A stretch of DNA of 64,000 nt, taken from positions 1 to 64,000 of the forward strand of contig JAETTM010000016.1 of assembly GCA_021769135.1 (NCBI GenBank), read 5' to 3'. This DNA is from Lachnospiraceae bacterium. Its GTDB lineage: Bacteria; Bacillota; Clostridia; Lachnospirales; Lachnospiraceae. The position numbers and the translations under genes are program-made. Of this stretch, positions 1-7,888 are shown one piece after another. The notes beneath the pieces were generated by a model that saw nothing but the letters and a program-made list of their open reading frames with translations, was not told where the DNA came from and searched no databases. Position 1 is the first letter of the stretch, and every line of letters begins with the position of its first letter.

Positions 1-2
1 TG

Positions 3-683
3 TCAGGATTCCGGCAGCTGTAAGCTATAGCCCACACCGCGGATTGTCCGTAAGGTTACAACGCTGCCTACGGTTTGCAGACGGCGGCGGAGGAAATGAA
101 TATAGTTGTCCAAATTGCCGTTTTCGATATCCGCATCCAGGCCCCAGACTTTAGCCAGCAGTTGTTCCCTGGTAAGGGTTTGCTCCGGATTGCGAAAAAA
201 GGACTGGAAAAGCTCGTTTTCCTTTTTGGACAGGCTGCAGGACGTTTTAGGGCCGCTTAAACGGCTTTCCCCAATATGCAGGGTTAAATCCCCAATAGAT
301 AGGGTGTCATCGCCGCGGATGAGCGGTGAGCGCCTTGTAACGCACCGGATGCGGGCCAGGAGCTCCTCGAATTCAAAAGGTTTGACCAGATAATCATCGG
401 CACCCAAGTCAAGGCCCGTAATTTTATCGTTTAAAGTACCGAGAGCGGTAATGAGGATGACGGGGGTGTTGTTGTTTTTCCTCCGCATCATGGTGAGTAG
501 TTCGGTGCCGTCCAGCAGGGGAAGCATCCGGTCCAGCAGGATGACATCGTGAATGTGCTGGCTGGCATAAAAGAGCGCCTCTTCCCCGTCGAAGCAGGAG
601 TCAACGATGAAGTTTTCCTTTTCCAGCTGGTATTTTAAGGAGTGGTTCAGTTTTTTGTCATCTTCTACAAGTAACAGGCGCAT
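3..683 (-). CDS. OmpR/PhoB-family response regulator
   Basis: DNA-binding response regulator of a two-component system. The N-terminal receiver domain (about residues 1-115) shows the acidic pair in LLLVEDD, the phospho-acceptor Asp near residue 51 in LLDRMLPLLDG, and the conserved Lys in VKPFEFEELLARI. The C-terminal winged-helix domain (about 130-225) ends in the usual TIRGVGYSL. I start it at MRLLLVED rather than at the ORF-track Met 24 bases upstream, because the receiver fold begins there and AGAAAGGA lies just upstream. Its sensor kinase is not in the window and is probably beyond the left edge. It is divergent from the lipoprotein/ABC operon, and the shared intergenic region holds paired 11-base direct repeats on both strands. 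I infer that it controls both itself and that operon. Confidence 0.93.
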   Translation of the reverse strand: MRLLLVEDDKKLNHSLKYQLEKENFIVDSCFDGEEALFYASQHIHDVILLDRMLPLLDGTELLTMMRRKNNNTPVILITALGTLNDKITGLDLGADDYLVKPFEFEELLARIRCVTRRSPLIRGDDTLSIGDLTLHIGESRLSGPKTSCSLSKKENELFQSFFRNPEQTLTREQLLAKVWGLDADIENGNLDNYIHFLRRRLQTVGSVVTLRTIRGVGYSLQLPES

Positions 684-716
684 GTGGGAAATCCTTTCTG
701 CAAGCATTTTATATTT

Positions 717-797
717 ATTATAGCAAAGAAACCTCTAAATAATCTCTAAAAATTTTTTATGGTTTTAGAGGTTGTTTAGAGGTTGGGCTGATATGAT
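717..797. promoter_or_regulatory. Symmetric divergent operator/promoter region
   Basis: On the plus strand two perfect tandem 11-base units TTTAGAGGTTG (764-774, 775-785) are followed after 6 bases by TATGAT (792-797). On the minus strand two units TTTAGAGATTA and TTTAGAGGTTT (plus coordinates 740-750 and 729-739) are followed after 6 bases by TATAAT (plus 717-722, with an extended TG). The two arms form an inverted repeat of about 22 bases with two mismatches. Direct repeats at 11-base spacing in place of a -35 box are typical of OmpR-family activator sites. The adjacent response regulator is the obvious candidate binder (inference). Confidence 0.75.
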
Positions 798-850
798 AGC
801 ATAGAAAGCAACAGGATATATATGATTATGGAAAAGGAATGGGAATTAAT

Positions 851-3250
851 ATGAAGAAGAAAAACAAAAAATGGAGAAAATTTGCCTCGTGGCTTCTGGC
901 GGCAGCCATGCTGTTGAGTATGGCAGGCATAGCAGGATGCGGAAAGGCGGAAAGCGATAAGGGCCCGGAAGAGGGCAAAGCCGTGGGGGAAGAGGCAGGA
1001 AGCTCTGAAGCAACCGGCACGAAAGAGGATGGGGAAGGAGAAGAGGAAGAAAAAGTGATGGGGCGTTACCTGGAACATCCCAATGAGGCCTTAAAGGGGC
1101 AGTTGGATACGGGCAGCGTGATTGTGCATATGGATGATGGAAGCCTGGCCATTATGTCGGGGAATGCGGGAAAATGGGTATCCGCGGACGGCGGCGCCAC
1201 CTGGGAAAAGGATAAACTGCCATGGCATGAGGAAATGAAGGCGGATGAAGTATGGATTATGAATACGGCCATGTCCAGGGATGGATATATTGCGGTGATT
1301 TACGCGGGCGGTAAAAGCGAGGAAGAACAGGAGGAGCAGGAGGAAGATTCTGCCTATTCTTTTCGCCCTAAATATGGGATAGCGTCTCCGGACGGTACTT
1401 TTACGGAAATAGAGATTCCCTATAAGGATATGGAATATGTGCATGTTTTTGGTTTTGGAGAGGACGGCAGGTTGTTTGGCGCGGCTTTGGGCGGAAAAGT
1501 GTATGAAATAGATAAGGAGACGGGCGCCGCTAGAAAAGTGGCAGAGCTTCCCGCTACGGCCTATTACATAGCGGAAAGCAATGAATGGCTGTTGTTGGTG
1601 CATGGAGACGGCGTGGCTATTGTGGATTTGGCCAGCGGGGAAACGGTGAAGGATGAAGTGCTGGATGATTTTATCGGGGAGCAAATCGGCGGACATGTGA
1701 ATATAACCAGCGAGGGGATACAGCCGCTTCTGCTTTTGCCGGGCGAGGATGAAGTTTTATATCTTGTTTTTGATAAGGGGATTTACCGCCATGTCATCGG
1801 CGGCAATGTGATGGAACAGGTGATGGACGGAAGCCTTACTTCCCTGATTAGCCCCAACTATGGAATGACGGATGGGGTTATATTGGAAAATGACGAGTTC
1901 CTGATTGTTTTTTCCGGCGGGATGCTGATGCAGTACCGTTATGATCCGGATATCCCGGCAGTGCCGGAGGTGAAACTGAAAGCGTACAGCCTAAGGGAAA
2001 GCCAGCAGCTGAAAACAGTGATTGCATCTTTCCAGGCGGCCCATCCGGAAGCCTATGTGGAATATGAAATAGGAATGGGGGAGAATTCCGCCATCACAAG
2101 GGAAGATGCGCTGAAAAAGCTGAATACGGAGATTGCGGCAGGAAAGGGGCCGGATTTTCTCCTTCTGGACAACATGCCCGTGGATTCTTATATAGAAAAA
2201 GGAGTTTTGGCGGACTTGACGCCTTTTCTGGATAATAAAACGGAGGAAGAATATTTTCCAAATGTGCTTCACGCGTTCCGGAAGGAGGAAGGAACTTATG
2301 TTGTGCCGGCACAGTTTCGGCTTGCGCTGATAGCCGGGAAAAAAGAGAATGTGGAAAAAGTATCCGATTTGGAATCCCTGGCCGGGATGATGGAAGCCTA
2401 CCGGAAGGAAAACCCGGAGGGTCCGATTCTTGGAAGCAGAAGTGAGGAAGAAATGCTGAATGTGCTGATGCCCGTCTGCGCACCGGCATGGAAAGGGGAA
2501 GATGGGGGAACGGATAAAGAGATGCTGACCCAGTTCTACACATTGGCCAAGAGAATATGGGATGCGGAAAATGAGGGAATCAGCGACGAGGTAAGAGAAG
2601 AATATATAAAATGGCTGGAGGATATGAAGATGTCCGGATTTTCGGGAAATGATATGTGGACAGCACAAACGTCGGTAAGCAATAAAATGATTAACCTGAT
2701 GTCCGGGGAAAATGTTCTTCCGGCTGGAATCTTAATGTTTGACAGCGGGCTGGATGTGATGACTTCGGTGATGAAGGAAATGGGGAAAGAAGAGTACACT
2801 TTTGCCGCATATAACGGACAGGCGCAAAGGATATTCGTGCCGGGCAGCCTGATGGGAATTAACCGGACATCGGAGCATCGGGATATGGCGGTACAGCTGC
2901 TGGAAGAAATGCTCGATAACCATAGCTGGGAAGGAATGCCGGTAAACAGGGCACAGTGGAATGAAAGCATGCGGGGCAATGAGACGGAGGATGGCAGTGC
3001 CTATGCTTCCATGGGAGGAAGCGCGGCGGATGGAAGCAATTCATACTTTTTAGACCTCTACCAATCGTCGGAAGAGGATATAGGGCATTTGGAAAAAATA
3101 GCGGAAGAAGCCAGCGTTCCTTATGTGAAGGAGGCTATACTGGAAGATGCGGTCATCGAAACCGGGGTAAAGGTGCTGCGCGGGGAGATGAGCCCCACGG
3201 CCGGTGTGGAAGAAGTGATGCAGAAGACGGCTATTTATATGGCGGAGTAG
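851..3250 (+). CDS. Lipoprotein: Asp-box propeller fused to solute-binding domain
   Basis: Predicted membrane-anchored extracellular lipoprotein. A basic, hydrophobic signal peptide ends in a lipobox with Cys at about residue 30 (GIAGCG). An acidic linker follows. Residues of about 60-360 look like a beta-propeller with a BNR/Asp-box motif (SADGGATWEK). From about residue 378 the sequence resembles a family 1 extracellular solute-binding protein (AYSLRESQQLK, AAGKGPDFLLLDNMPVDSY). I start at MKKKNKK (851) rather than 839 because GGAAAAGG is then at a usable distance. It is the first gene of an operon with a paralogue, two permeases and an HlyD-like gene. The ligand cannot be told from sequence. 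The propeller-SBP combination is unusual, and the propeller call is less certain than the SBP call. Confidence 0.8.
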   Translation: MKKKNKKWRKFASWLLAAAMLLSMAGIAGCGKAESDKGPEEGKAVGEEAGSSEATGTKEDGEGEEEEKVMGRYLEHPNEALKGQLDTGSVIVHMDDGSLAIMSGNAGKWVSADGGATWEKDKLPWHEEMKADEVWIMNTAMSRDGYIAVIYAGGKSEEEQEEQEEDSAYSFRPKYGIASPDGTFTEIEIPYKDMEYVHVFGFGEDGRLFGAALGGKVYEIDKETGAARKVAELPATAYYIAESNEWLLLVHGDGVAIVDLASGETVKDEVLDDFIGEQIGGHVNITSEGIQPLLLLPGEDEVLYLVFDKGIYRHVIGGNVMEQVMDGSLTSLISPNYGMTDGVILENDEFLIVFSGGMLMQYRYDPDIPAVPEVKLKAYSLRESQQLKTVIASFQAAHPEAYVEYEIGMGENSAITREDALKKLNTEIAAGKGPDFLLLDNMPVDSYIEKGVLADLTPFLDNKTEEEYFPNVLHAFRKEEGTYVVPAQFRLALIAGKKENVEKVSDLESLAGMMEAYRKENPEGPILGSRSEEEMLNVLMPVCAPAWKGEDGGTDKEMLTQFYTLAKRIWDAENEGISDEVREEYIKWLEDMKMSGFSGNDMWTAQTSVSNKMINLMSGENVLPAGILMFDSGLDVMTSVMKEMGKEEYTFAAYNGQAQRIFVPGSLMGINRTSEHRDMAVQLLEEMLDNHSWEGMPVNRAQWNESMRGNETEDGSAYASMGGSAADGSNSYFLDLYQSSEEDIGHLEKIAEEASVPYVKEAILEDAVIETGVKVLRGEMSPTAGVEEVMQKTAIYMAE

Positions 3251-3278
3251 GAACAGGATTATGAGAAGGAGAAAATTT

Positions 3279-5972
3279 ATGGGAAAGACAGGAAAACGGG
3301 CCATTATATGGCTGATAACGGCAGCTTTGCTATTGGGAGCCGGAAGTATGTCTGGCTGCGGGCAAGGAGGAACTGGCGGGAATAGGGACGGCAGCGGCGC
3401 GGCCGGGGAAGAAAAGGGCGGCAGCGCGGATGGAGAAGCGAGGAACGGAAACCCGGCAGATGAAGGGGAAGCGCCGGATGTGATGGGGCGTTACCTGGAA
3501 GAAGTGGACGATTCCCTGAAGAATGAATTGAATGTGGGCAGCAGAATCCAACGGATGGAGGATGGCAGCCTGGTAATTATAAGCACTAATTCGGGCAAAT
3601 GGGTTTCAGAGGATAACGGCGCTACCTGGGAGCATGAAGAGATGGCCTGGTTCGAAGAATTGAGCGCATCCAATTGGATTATGAATATTGCGGTGGCTAA
3701 GGATGGGCATATGGCCGTTATTTATGAGCCCCAGGAGAATATGGACGGGAGCGCCGGGGAAGATGCAGGGAATGGCGGCACAGGAGAGGAAGAAGGCGCT
3801 GGGAAAGATACAGAGGACGGCATTGAGGAAGATGCAGAAGAGAATAGCGGGGAATCCAATGCCGCAAAGGGAGCTGAGCAAGAGGATGCAGGCGCCGGAA
3901 AGGCCGGTACGGATGCAGAAGGAAACAGCGATGCAGAAGGAAACAGCGATGCAGAAGAAAATGGCAGCGCGGATGCAGAAGAAAACGGCAATGCGGATGC
4001 AGAACGAAATGACGGAGCGGATGCAGAAGAAAACGCTGGGGAATTTGCGGAAGACGGCGAAGAGATGTGGTCTATGGATTTTTCCATCCACTACAGGTAC
4101 GGCGTTGTGACGCCGGAGGGGGAGTTTATGGATGTGGAAATCCCGTATCAGGACTCGGAGTATGTGAACAATTTTTTCTTTTCCGAGGACAACAGGCTGT
4201 TCGGTGCGGCCCTGGGCGGAAAAATATATGAAGTGGACCTGGAGTCATGCAGCGGGAAAGCGGTAATAGAGCTCTCCGGCTGGGCACAGTATATAGCGGG
4301 GAAGGATGGCAGGCTGATGATGGTAAATCGAGACGGGGTCACCATCGCGGATATGGATACATGGGAAATCGTGGAAGACGAAGCTTTAAACGATTTTTTG
4401 GATGAGCAGGGAAGCAGTCTGGAATACTCTACCGCAGGGATACAGCCCCTTTTGCTGATTCCAGGGGAGGAGGGAATTCTGTATTTTGCTTTTGATAAAG
4501 GGATTTACCGCCATATTATCGGAGGGAGCCTTGTGGAACGGGTGGCGGACGGTTCGCTCAACTCCATGGGAAATCCTTCTTATGGCATGACAGGAGGGGT
4601 TTTGCTGGATGACGATGTATTTTTGATTTTATACGGCAGCGGGGAAATCATGCGGTACAGCTATGACCCCAACATCCCGGCGGTGCCGGAAATACAGCTA
4701 AAGGCTTACAGCCTGACGGAAAACGGATTGCTGCAGACGGCGATTTCCTCTTACCAGTCCAGACACCCGGAAGTGTATATCCGGTATGAAACCGGCATAA
4801 ACGAGAATGGGGCAGCGACCAGAGAGGACGCCCTGAAAAAGCTGAATGCGGAAATAGCCGCAGGGAAAGGGCCGGATTTCTTCCTTCTGGACGATATGCC
4901 GGTGGATTCCTATGTGGAAAAGGGGGTACTTATGGATTTGGCCCCATATCTGGCGGAGAAAGGCGAGGATAAATATTTTACAAATATCATCAACGCTTTC
5001 CGAAAACCGGAGGGAACCTTTGTGGTGCCCGCCCAGTTCCAGGCATCCATTCTGGTGGGGAAGATGGATGATATCGAAAAAATGTCCGGACTGGAAGAAA
5101 TTGCCCAAATGGTGGAGAAATACCGGGAAGAGAAGGCGGACGGCATGATTTTCGGAGCCAGAAGCGAGGAAGAGCTGCTGAATAAGCTTTTGCCCTCCTG
5201 TGCCCCGGCGTGGAAGGACGATGAAGGGAAGGTAAATAAAGATGCGCTGGAAGAATTCTATGGGCTGGCAAAGCGGATATGGGATGCGGAAAGCGCAGGA
5301 ATTAGCAATGATATGAAAGAAGAGTACGAAGAGTGGCTCGAAGACCTGAAGGAGTCCGGGATGACGGATGGGGAAATCAGGGAAAGCCAGTTTGATGTAG
5401 GCGGAAGAATCATTGAGTATCTGACCGGCGGGCAGGAATTCGTGGCTGGTGTGATTGCCGACAGCTTTTCTTTCGATACGATGGTTTCCTGCTTCAGGAT
5501 AAAAGGAAAGACGGACAGCAGCTTCAGGGCATACAGCGGGCAGGCACAGGGCGTGTTTGTGCCGGACAGCCTTATGGGAATCAGCAGCACTTCCCCGCAT
5601 CAGGACATAGCCGTCGGCCTGTTAGAGGAAATGCTGGATAGCGACGGCTGGAGGGGCATGCCGGTGGGAAAGGAAAAATGTAAGGAAAGATTCCTGATAA
5701 ATATGACGGAAGACGGGGGCAGCTATGGCTCAATGGGCGTAGCATCCCAGGATGGCAGCAACTATATAGGGCTGGACATTTACCCCGCCTCGGAAGAAGA
5801 AATAGGGCTGCTCATGCAGGCGATAGCAGAAGCCAATACACCTTATATACGGGATTCCGTCCTGGAAAATGCGGTATGCGATGCCGGAGTTAGGGTGCTG
5901 CAAGGTGAAATATCGGCCATGGAAGGGGCGGAGGAAGTAATACAGGAGACGGCAATTTACATGTCGGAGTGA
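3279..5972 (+). CDS. Paralogous propeller/solute-binding lipoprotein with low-complexity insert
   Basis: Paralogue of the upstream lipoprotein, alignable over nearly its whole length. It shares GRYLEEVDDSLKNEL, an Asp-box (SEDNGATWEH), the FDKGIYRHIIGG block and the C-terminal solute-binding part (AAGKGPDFFLLDDMPVDSY). A signal peptide with lipobox Cys at about residue 27 (SMSGCG) predicts a lipoprotein. Start 3279 is preferred over 3261 because AGGAG lies 7 bases upstream of it. Residues of about 153-262 are an Ala/Glu/Asn/Gly-rich insert with DAEGNS and DAEENG repeats that the first copy lacks. It lies within the propeller part, so it is probably a surface loop. The gene begins 28 bases after its paralogue ends, consistent with local duplication. 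The specific ligand is unknown. Confidence 0.8.
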   Translation: MGKTGKRAIIWLITAALLLGAGSMSGCGQGGTGGNRDGSGAAGEEKGGSADGEARNGNPADEGEAPDVMGRYLEEVDDSLKNELNVGSRIQRMEDGSLVIISTNSGKWVSEDNGATWEHEEMAWFEELSASNWIMNIAVAKDGHMAVIYEPQENMDGSAGEDAGNGGTGEEEGAGKDTEDGIEEDAEENSGESNAAKGAEQEDAGAGKAGTDAEGNSDAEGNSDAEENGSADAEENGNADAERNDGADAEENAGEFAEDGEEMWSMDFSIHYRYGVVTPEGEFMDVEIPYQDSEYVNNFFFSEDNRLFGAALGGKIYEVDLESCSGKAVIELSGWAQYIAGKDGRLMMVNRDGVTIADMDTWEIVEDEALNDFLDEQGSSLEYSTAGIQPLLLIPGEEGILYFAFDKGIYRHIIGGSLVERVADGSLNSMGNPSYGMTGGVLLDDDVFLILYGSGEIMRYSYDPNIPAVPEIQLKAYSLTENGLLQTAISSYQSRHPEVYIRYETGINENGAATREDALKKLNAEIAAGKGPDFFLLDDMPVDSYVEKGVLMDLAPYLAEKGEDKYFTNIINAFRKPEGTFVVPAQFQASILVGKMDDIEKMSGLEEIAQMVEKYREEKADGMIFGARSEEELLNKLLPSCAPAWKDDEGKVNKDALEEFYGLAKRIWDAESAGISNDMKEEYEEWLEDLKESGMTDGEIRESQFDVGGRIIEYLTGGQEFVAGVIADSFSFDTMVSCFRIKGKTDSSFRAYSGQAQGVFVPDSLMGISSTSPHQDIAVGLLEEMLDSDGWRGMPVGKEKCKERFLINMTEDGGSYGSMGVASQDGSNYIGLDIYPASEEEIGLLMQAIAEANTPYIRDSVLENAVCDAGVRVLQGEISAMEGAEEVIQETAIYMSE
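3735..4065 (+). repeat. In-frame low-complexity repeat tract (GATGCAGAAGRAAA units)
   Basis: Imperfect short repeats such as GATGCAGAAGGAAACAGC and GATGCAGAAGAAAACGGC inside the second lipoprotein gene encode an Ala/Glu/Asp/Asn/Gly-rich stretch. The paralogue upstream lacks the tract, so it expanded or was inserted after duplication. Confidence 0.8.
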
Positions 5973-5981
5973 GTATAGGAA

Positions 5982-6845
5982 ATGAGAAGAAAAGTGATGA
6001 AAGCCAGGTTATATTTTCTTGCGCCCAGCTTCCTGGGGGTGTTTCTGTTCGTACTCCTTCCTTTCGGGGATGTGGTGAGACGTTCATTTATGACGGCGAT
6101 TACAAAGGAAGGGGCGGGAATCCAGAATTACAGGACGATATTTACCAACAGCGCTTTTTTGCTGGCGGTGAAAAATACGCTCCGTTTTACGGTGTTCTGC
6201 ATTCCTTTGATGGTGGCGCTGGGGTTGGTTATCGCGCTGGCGATGGGCAGTATCCGGCATATGCAGACGGTGAAATCCTTTTATCTCTTCCCCCTGGCCA
6301 TGCCTACGGCCACCGTAGCGGTTGTGTGGAAAATGGTTTTTTATGAAAAAGGTTTTCTGAACCAGTGGCTGGAACAGTGGGGGCTTCTGGCCTGGCTGGG
6401 AAATGGGGCCGCCGTGGACTATATTGGAAGCGGCGCCGCATTTTATGTGCTGGCAGGAACTTATATCTGGAAAAACCTGGGGTATACGGTGGTACTTTGG
6501 CTGGCGGGCATTATGGGGGTGAACGGGGAAATGATGGAGGCGGCCCAGGTGGACGGCGCGGGAAAGCTGCAAAGGTTCTGGTATGTGATGCTGCCTAATT
6601 TGAAGGGAAGCCTTTATACGATTGTTGTAATTTCCTTTTTAAATTCCTTTAAGATATACAGGGAAGCCTATTTGGTGGCGGGCTCCTATCCCCATGACAG
6701 CATTTATATGCTGCAGCACCTGTTTAATAACTGGTTCGTCAATTTGGATTTGGATAAAATGGCAGCGGCTGTAGTGGTCTGCGCCCTGTTCTTCCTTGTC
6801 TTTATTATGCTATTGCAATGGCTTTGGGATAAAGAGGCAGGATGA
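5982..6845 (+). CDS. ABC transporter permease, MalF/UgpA type
   Basis: Integral membrane permease of a CUT1-type carbohydrate importer. Six hydrophobic segments are visible, starting with LYFLAPSFLGVFLFVLLPF. The cytoplasmic EAA loop that docks the ATPase is present (EMMEAAQVDGAGKLQRFWYVMLP, nt about 6529-6600). At 287 residues it is normal for the family. AGGA lies very close to the 5982 ATG, and a second ATG at 5997 is possible. It follows the lipoproteins after 9 bases and precedes the partner permease. No ATPase gene is in the cluster, so I infer use of a shared MsmK/UgpC-like ATPase encoded elsewhere. Confidence 0.9.
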   Translation: MRRKVMKARLYFLAPSFLGVFLFVLLPFGDVVRRSFMTAITKEGAGIQNYRTIFTNSAFLLAVKNTLRFTVFCIPLMVALGLVIALAMGSIRHMQTVKSFYLFPLAMPTATVAVVWKMVFYEKGFLNQWLEQWGLLAWLGNGAAVDYIGSGAAFYVLAGTYIWKNLGYTVVLWLAGIMGVNGEMMEAAQVDGAGKLQRFWYVMLPNLKGSLYTIVVISFLNSFKIYREAYLVAGSYPHDSIYMLQHLFNNWFVNLDLDKMAAAVVVCALFFLVFIMLLQWLWDKEAG

Positions 6846-6992
6846 GTTTTTCTTGCAGCAGACGGGGCGGCGGATGGCTCATAATGCTTGCAAACATATG
6901 TGAATATATGCGCGCTGTTTTCCACAAAGCCGCTGATGCGAATAGCTTCGGCAATGCCGGATTACAAAAACAGCACAGAAATAGGGGCTAAG

Positions 6993-7868
6993 ATGGATAA
7001 GAAGAAAGCAAGGGAATGGTACATTTTCATAAAGCAGGGCATATTGGAAACGGTTTTGATACTTCCGGCGCTTTTGGTATGCATCCCGATTCTGCTATTG
7101 GTGACAGGCGGGTTTATGGCCAGGGATGAACTGCGGGAAGGGCTTGCCCCCGTGTTTACGGGCATGGGGGATTATATCCAGTGGAACTGGATGCCCAATT
7201 ACCCTACATTTGAAAATTATAAAAGCCTGCTGTTTGAAACGCCCCAGTTTTTTGTTTTGTTCTGGAATTCGGTGAAAATGACGGGGTGTATCCTGATTGG
7301 GCAGCTTCTGATGGGAGTGCCGGCGGCCTGGTCCTTTGCCGTCTACCGTTTCCGGTCAGGGAAAGCGGTGTTTACCATGTATGTGGCGCTGATGCTTCTG
7401 CCTTTTCAGGTGATGATGCTGTCCAACTATCTGGTGTTAGACAGGCTTCACCTTATGAATACCCAGTGGGCGGTGATACTTCCTGCCGTATTTTCCACTT
7501 TCCCGGTTTTTATATGCTATGGAGGATTCCGGCAGATACCGGCGGCCATGCTGGAATCCGCCAGGATAGACGGCGCGGGGGAGCTGCATATCTTTTGGAA
7601 AATAGGGCTGCCCCTTGGAAAAGGGGGGATTCTTTCCGCCATGGTGCTGGGCTTTCTGGAATATTGGAACCTGATGGAGCAGCCTCTGGCTTTTCTGGAA
7701 AGCAAAGAACTGTGGCCTTTGTCATTGTACCTTCCGGAAATTACCTGGCAGCAGGCGGGGTATGCATTTGCGGCTTCGGTGATTACGCTGATACCTTCTG
7801 TGTTTGTGTTTTTGATGGGGCAGGAATATCTGGAACAGGGGATTATTTATGCCGGGCTGAAGGAGTAG
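6993..7868 (+). CDS. ABC transporter permease, MalG/UgpE type
   Basis: Second permease of the CUT1-type importer. It has six predicted membrane segments and an EAA loop (AAMLESARIDGAGELHIFWKIGLP). The ORF track begins at 6888, but the family start and AGGGG five bases before the ATG at 6993 support MDKKKAREW as the true start, giving 291 residues. It pairs with the upstream MalF-type permease. The 147-base gap between the two shows no separate terminator. It is followed after 20 bases by the HlyD-like gene, probably in the same transcript. Confidence 0.9.
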   Translation: MDKKKAREWYIFIKQGILETVLILPALLVCIPILLLVTGGFMARDELREGLAPVFTGMGDYIQWNWMPNYPTFENYKSLLFETPQFFVLFWNSVKMTGCILIGQLLMGVPAAWSFAVYRFRSGKAVFTMYVALMLLPFQVMMLSNYLVLDRLHLMNTQWAVILPAVFSTFPVFICYGGFRQIPAAMLESARIDGAGELHIFWKIGLPLGKGGILSAMVLGFLEYWNLMEQPLAFLESKELWPLSLYLPEITWQQAGYAFAASVITLIPSVFVFLMGQEYLEQGIIYAGLKE

Positions 7869-7888
7869 ATGGGAAGATTGAAAGGAGC

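Noticed and set aside
7286-7888. N-terminal 200 residues of the 741-residue track ORF
   Set aside because: It is an out-of-frame reading of the MalG-type permease gene. The HlyD-like protein begins near 7889.
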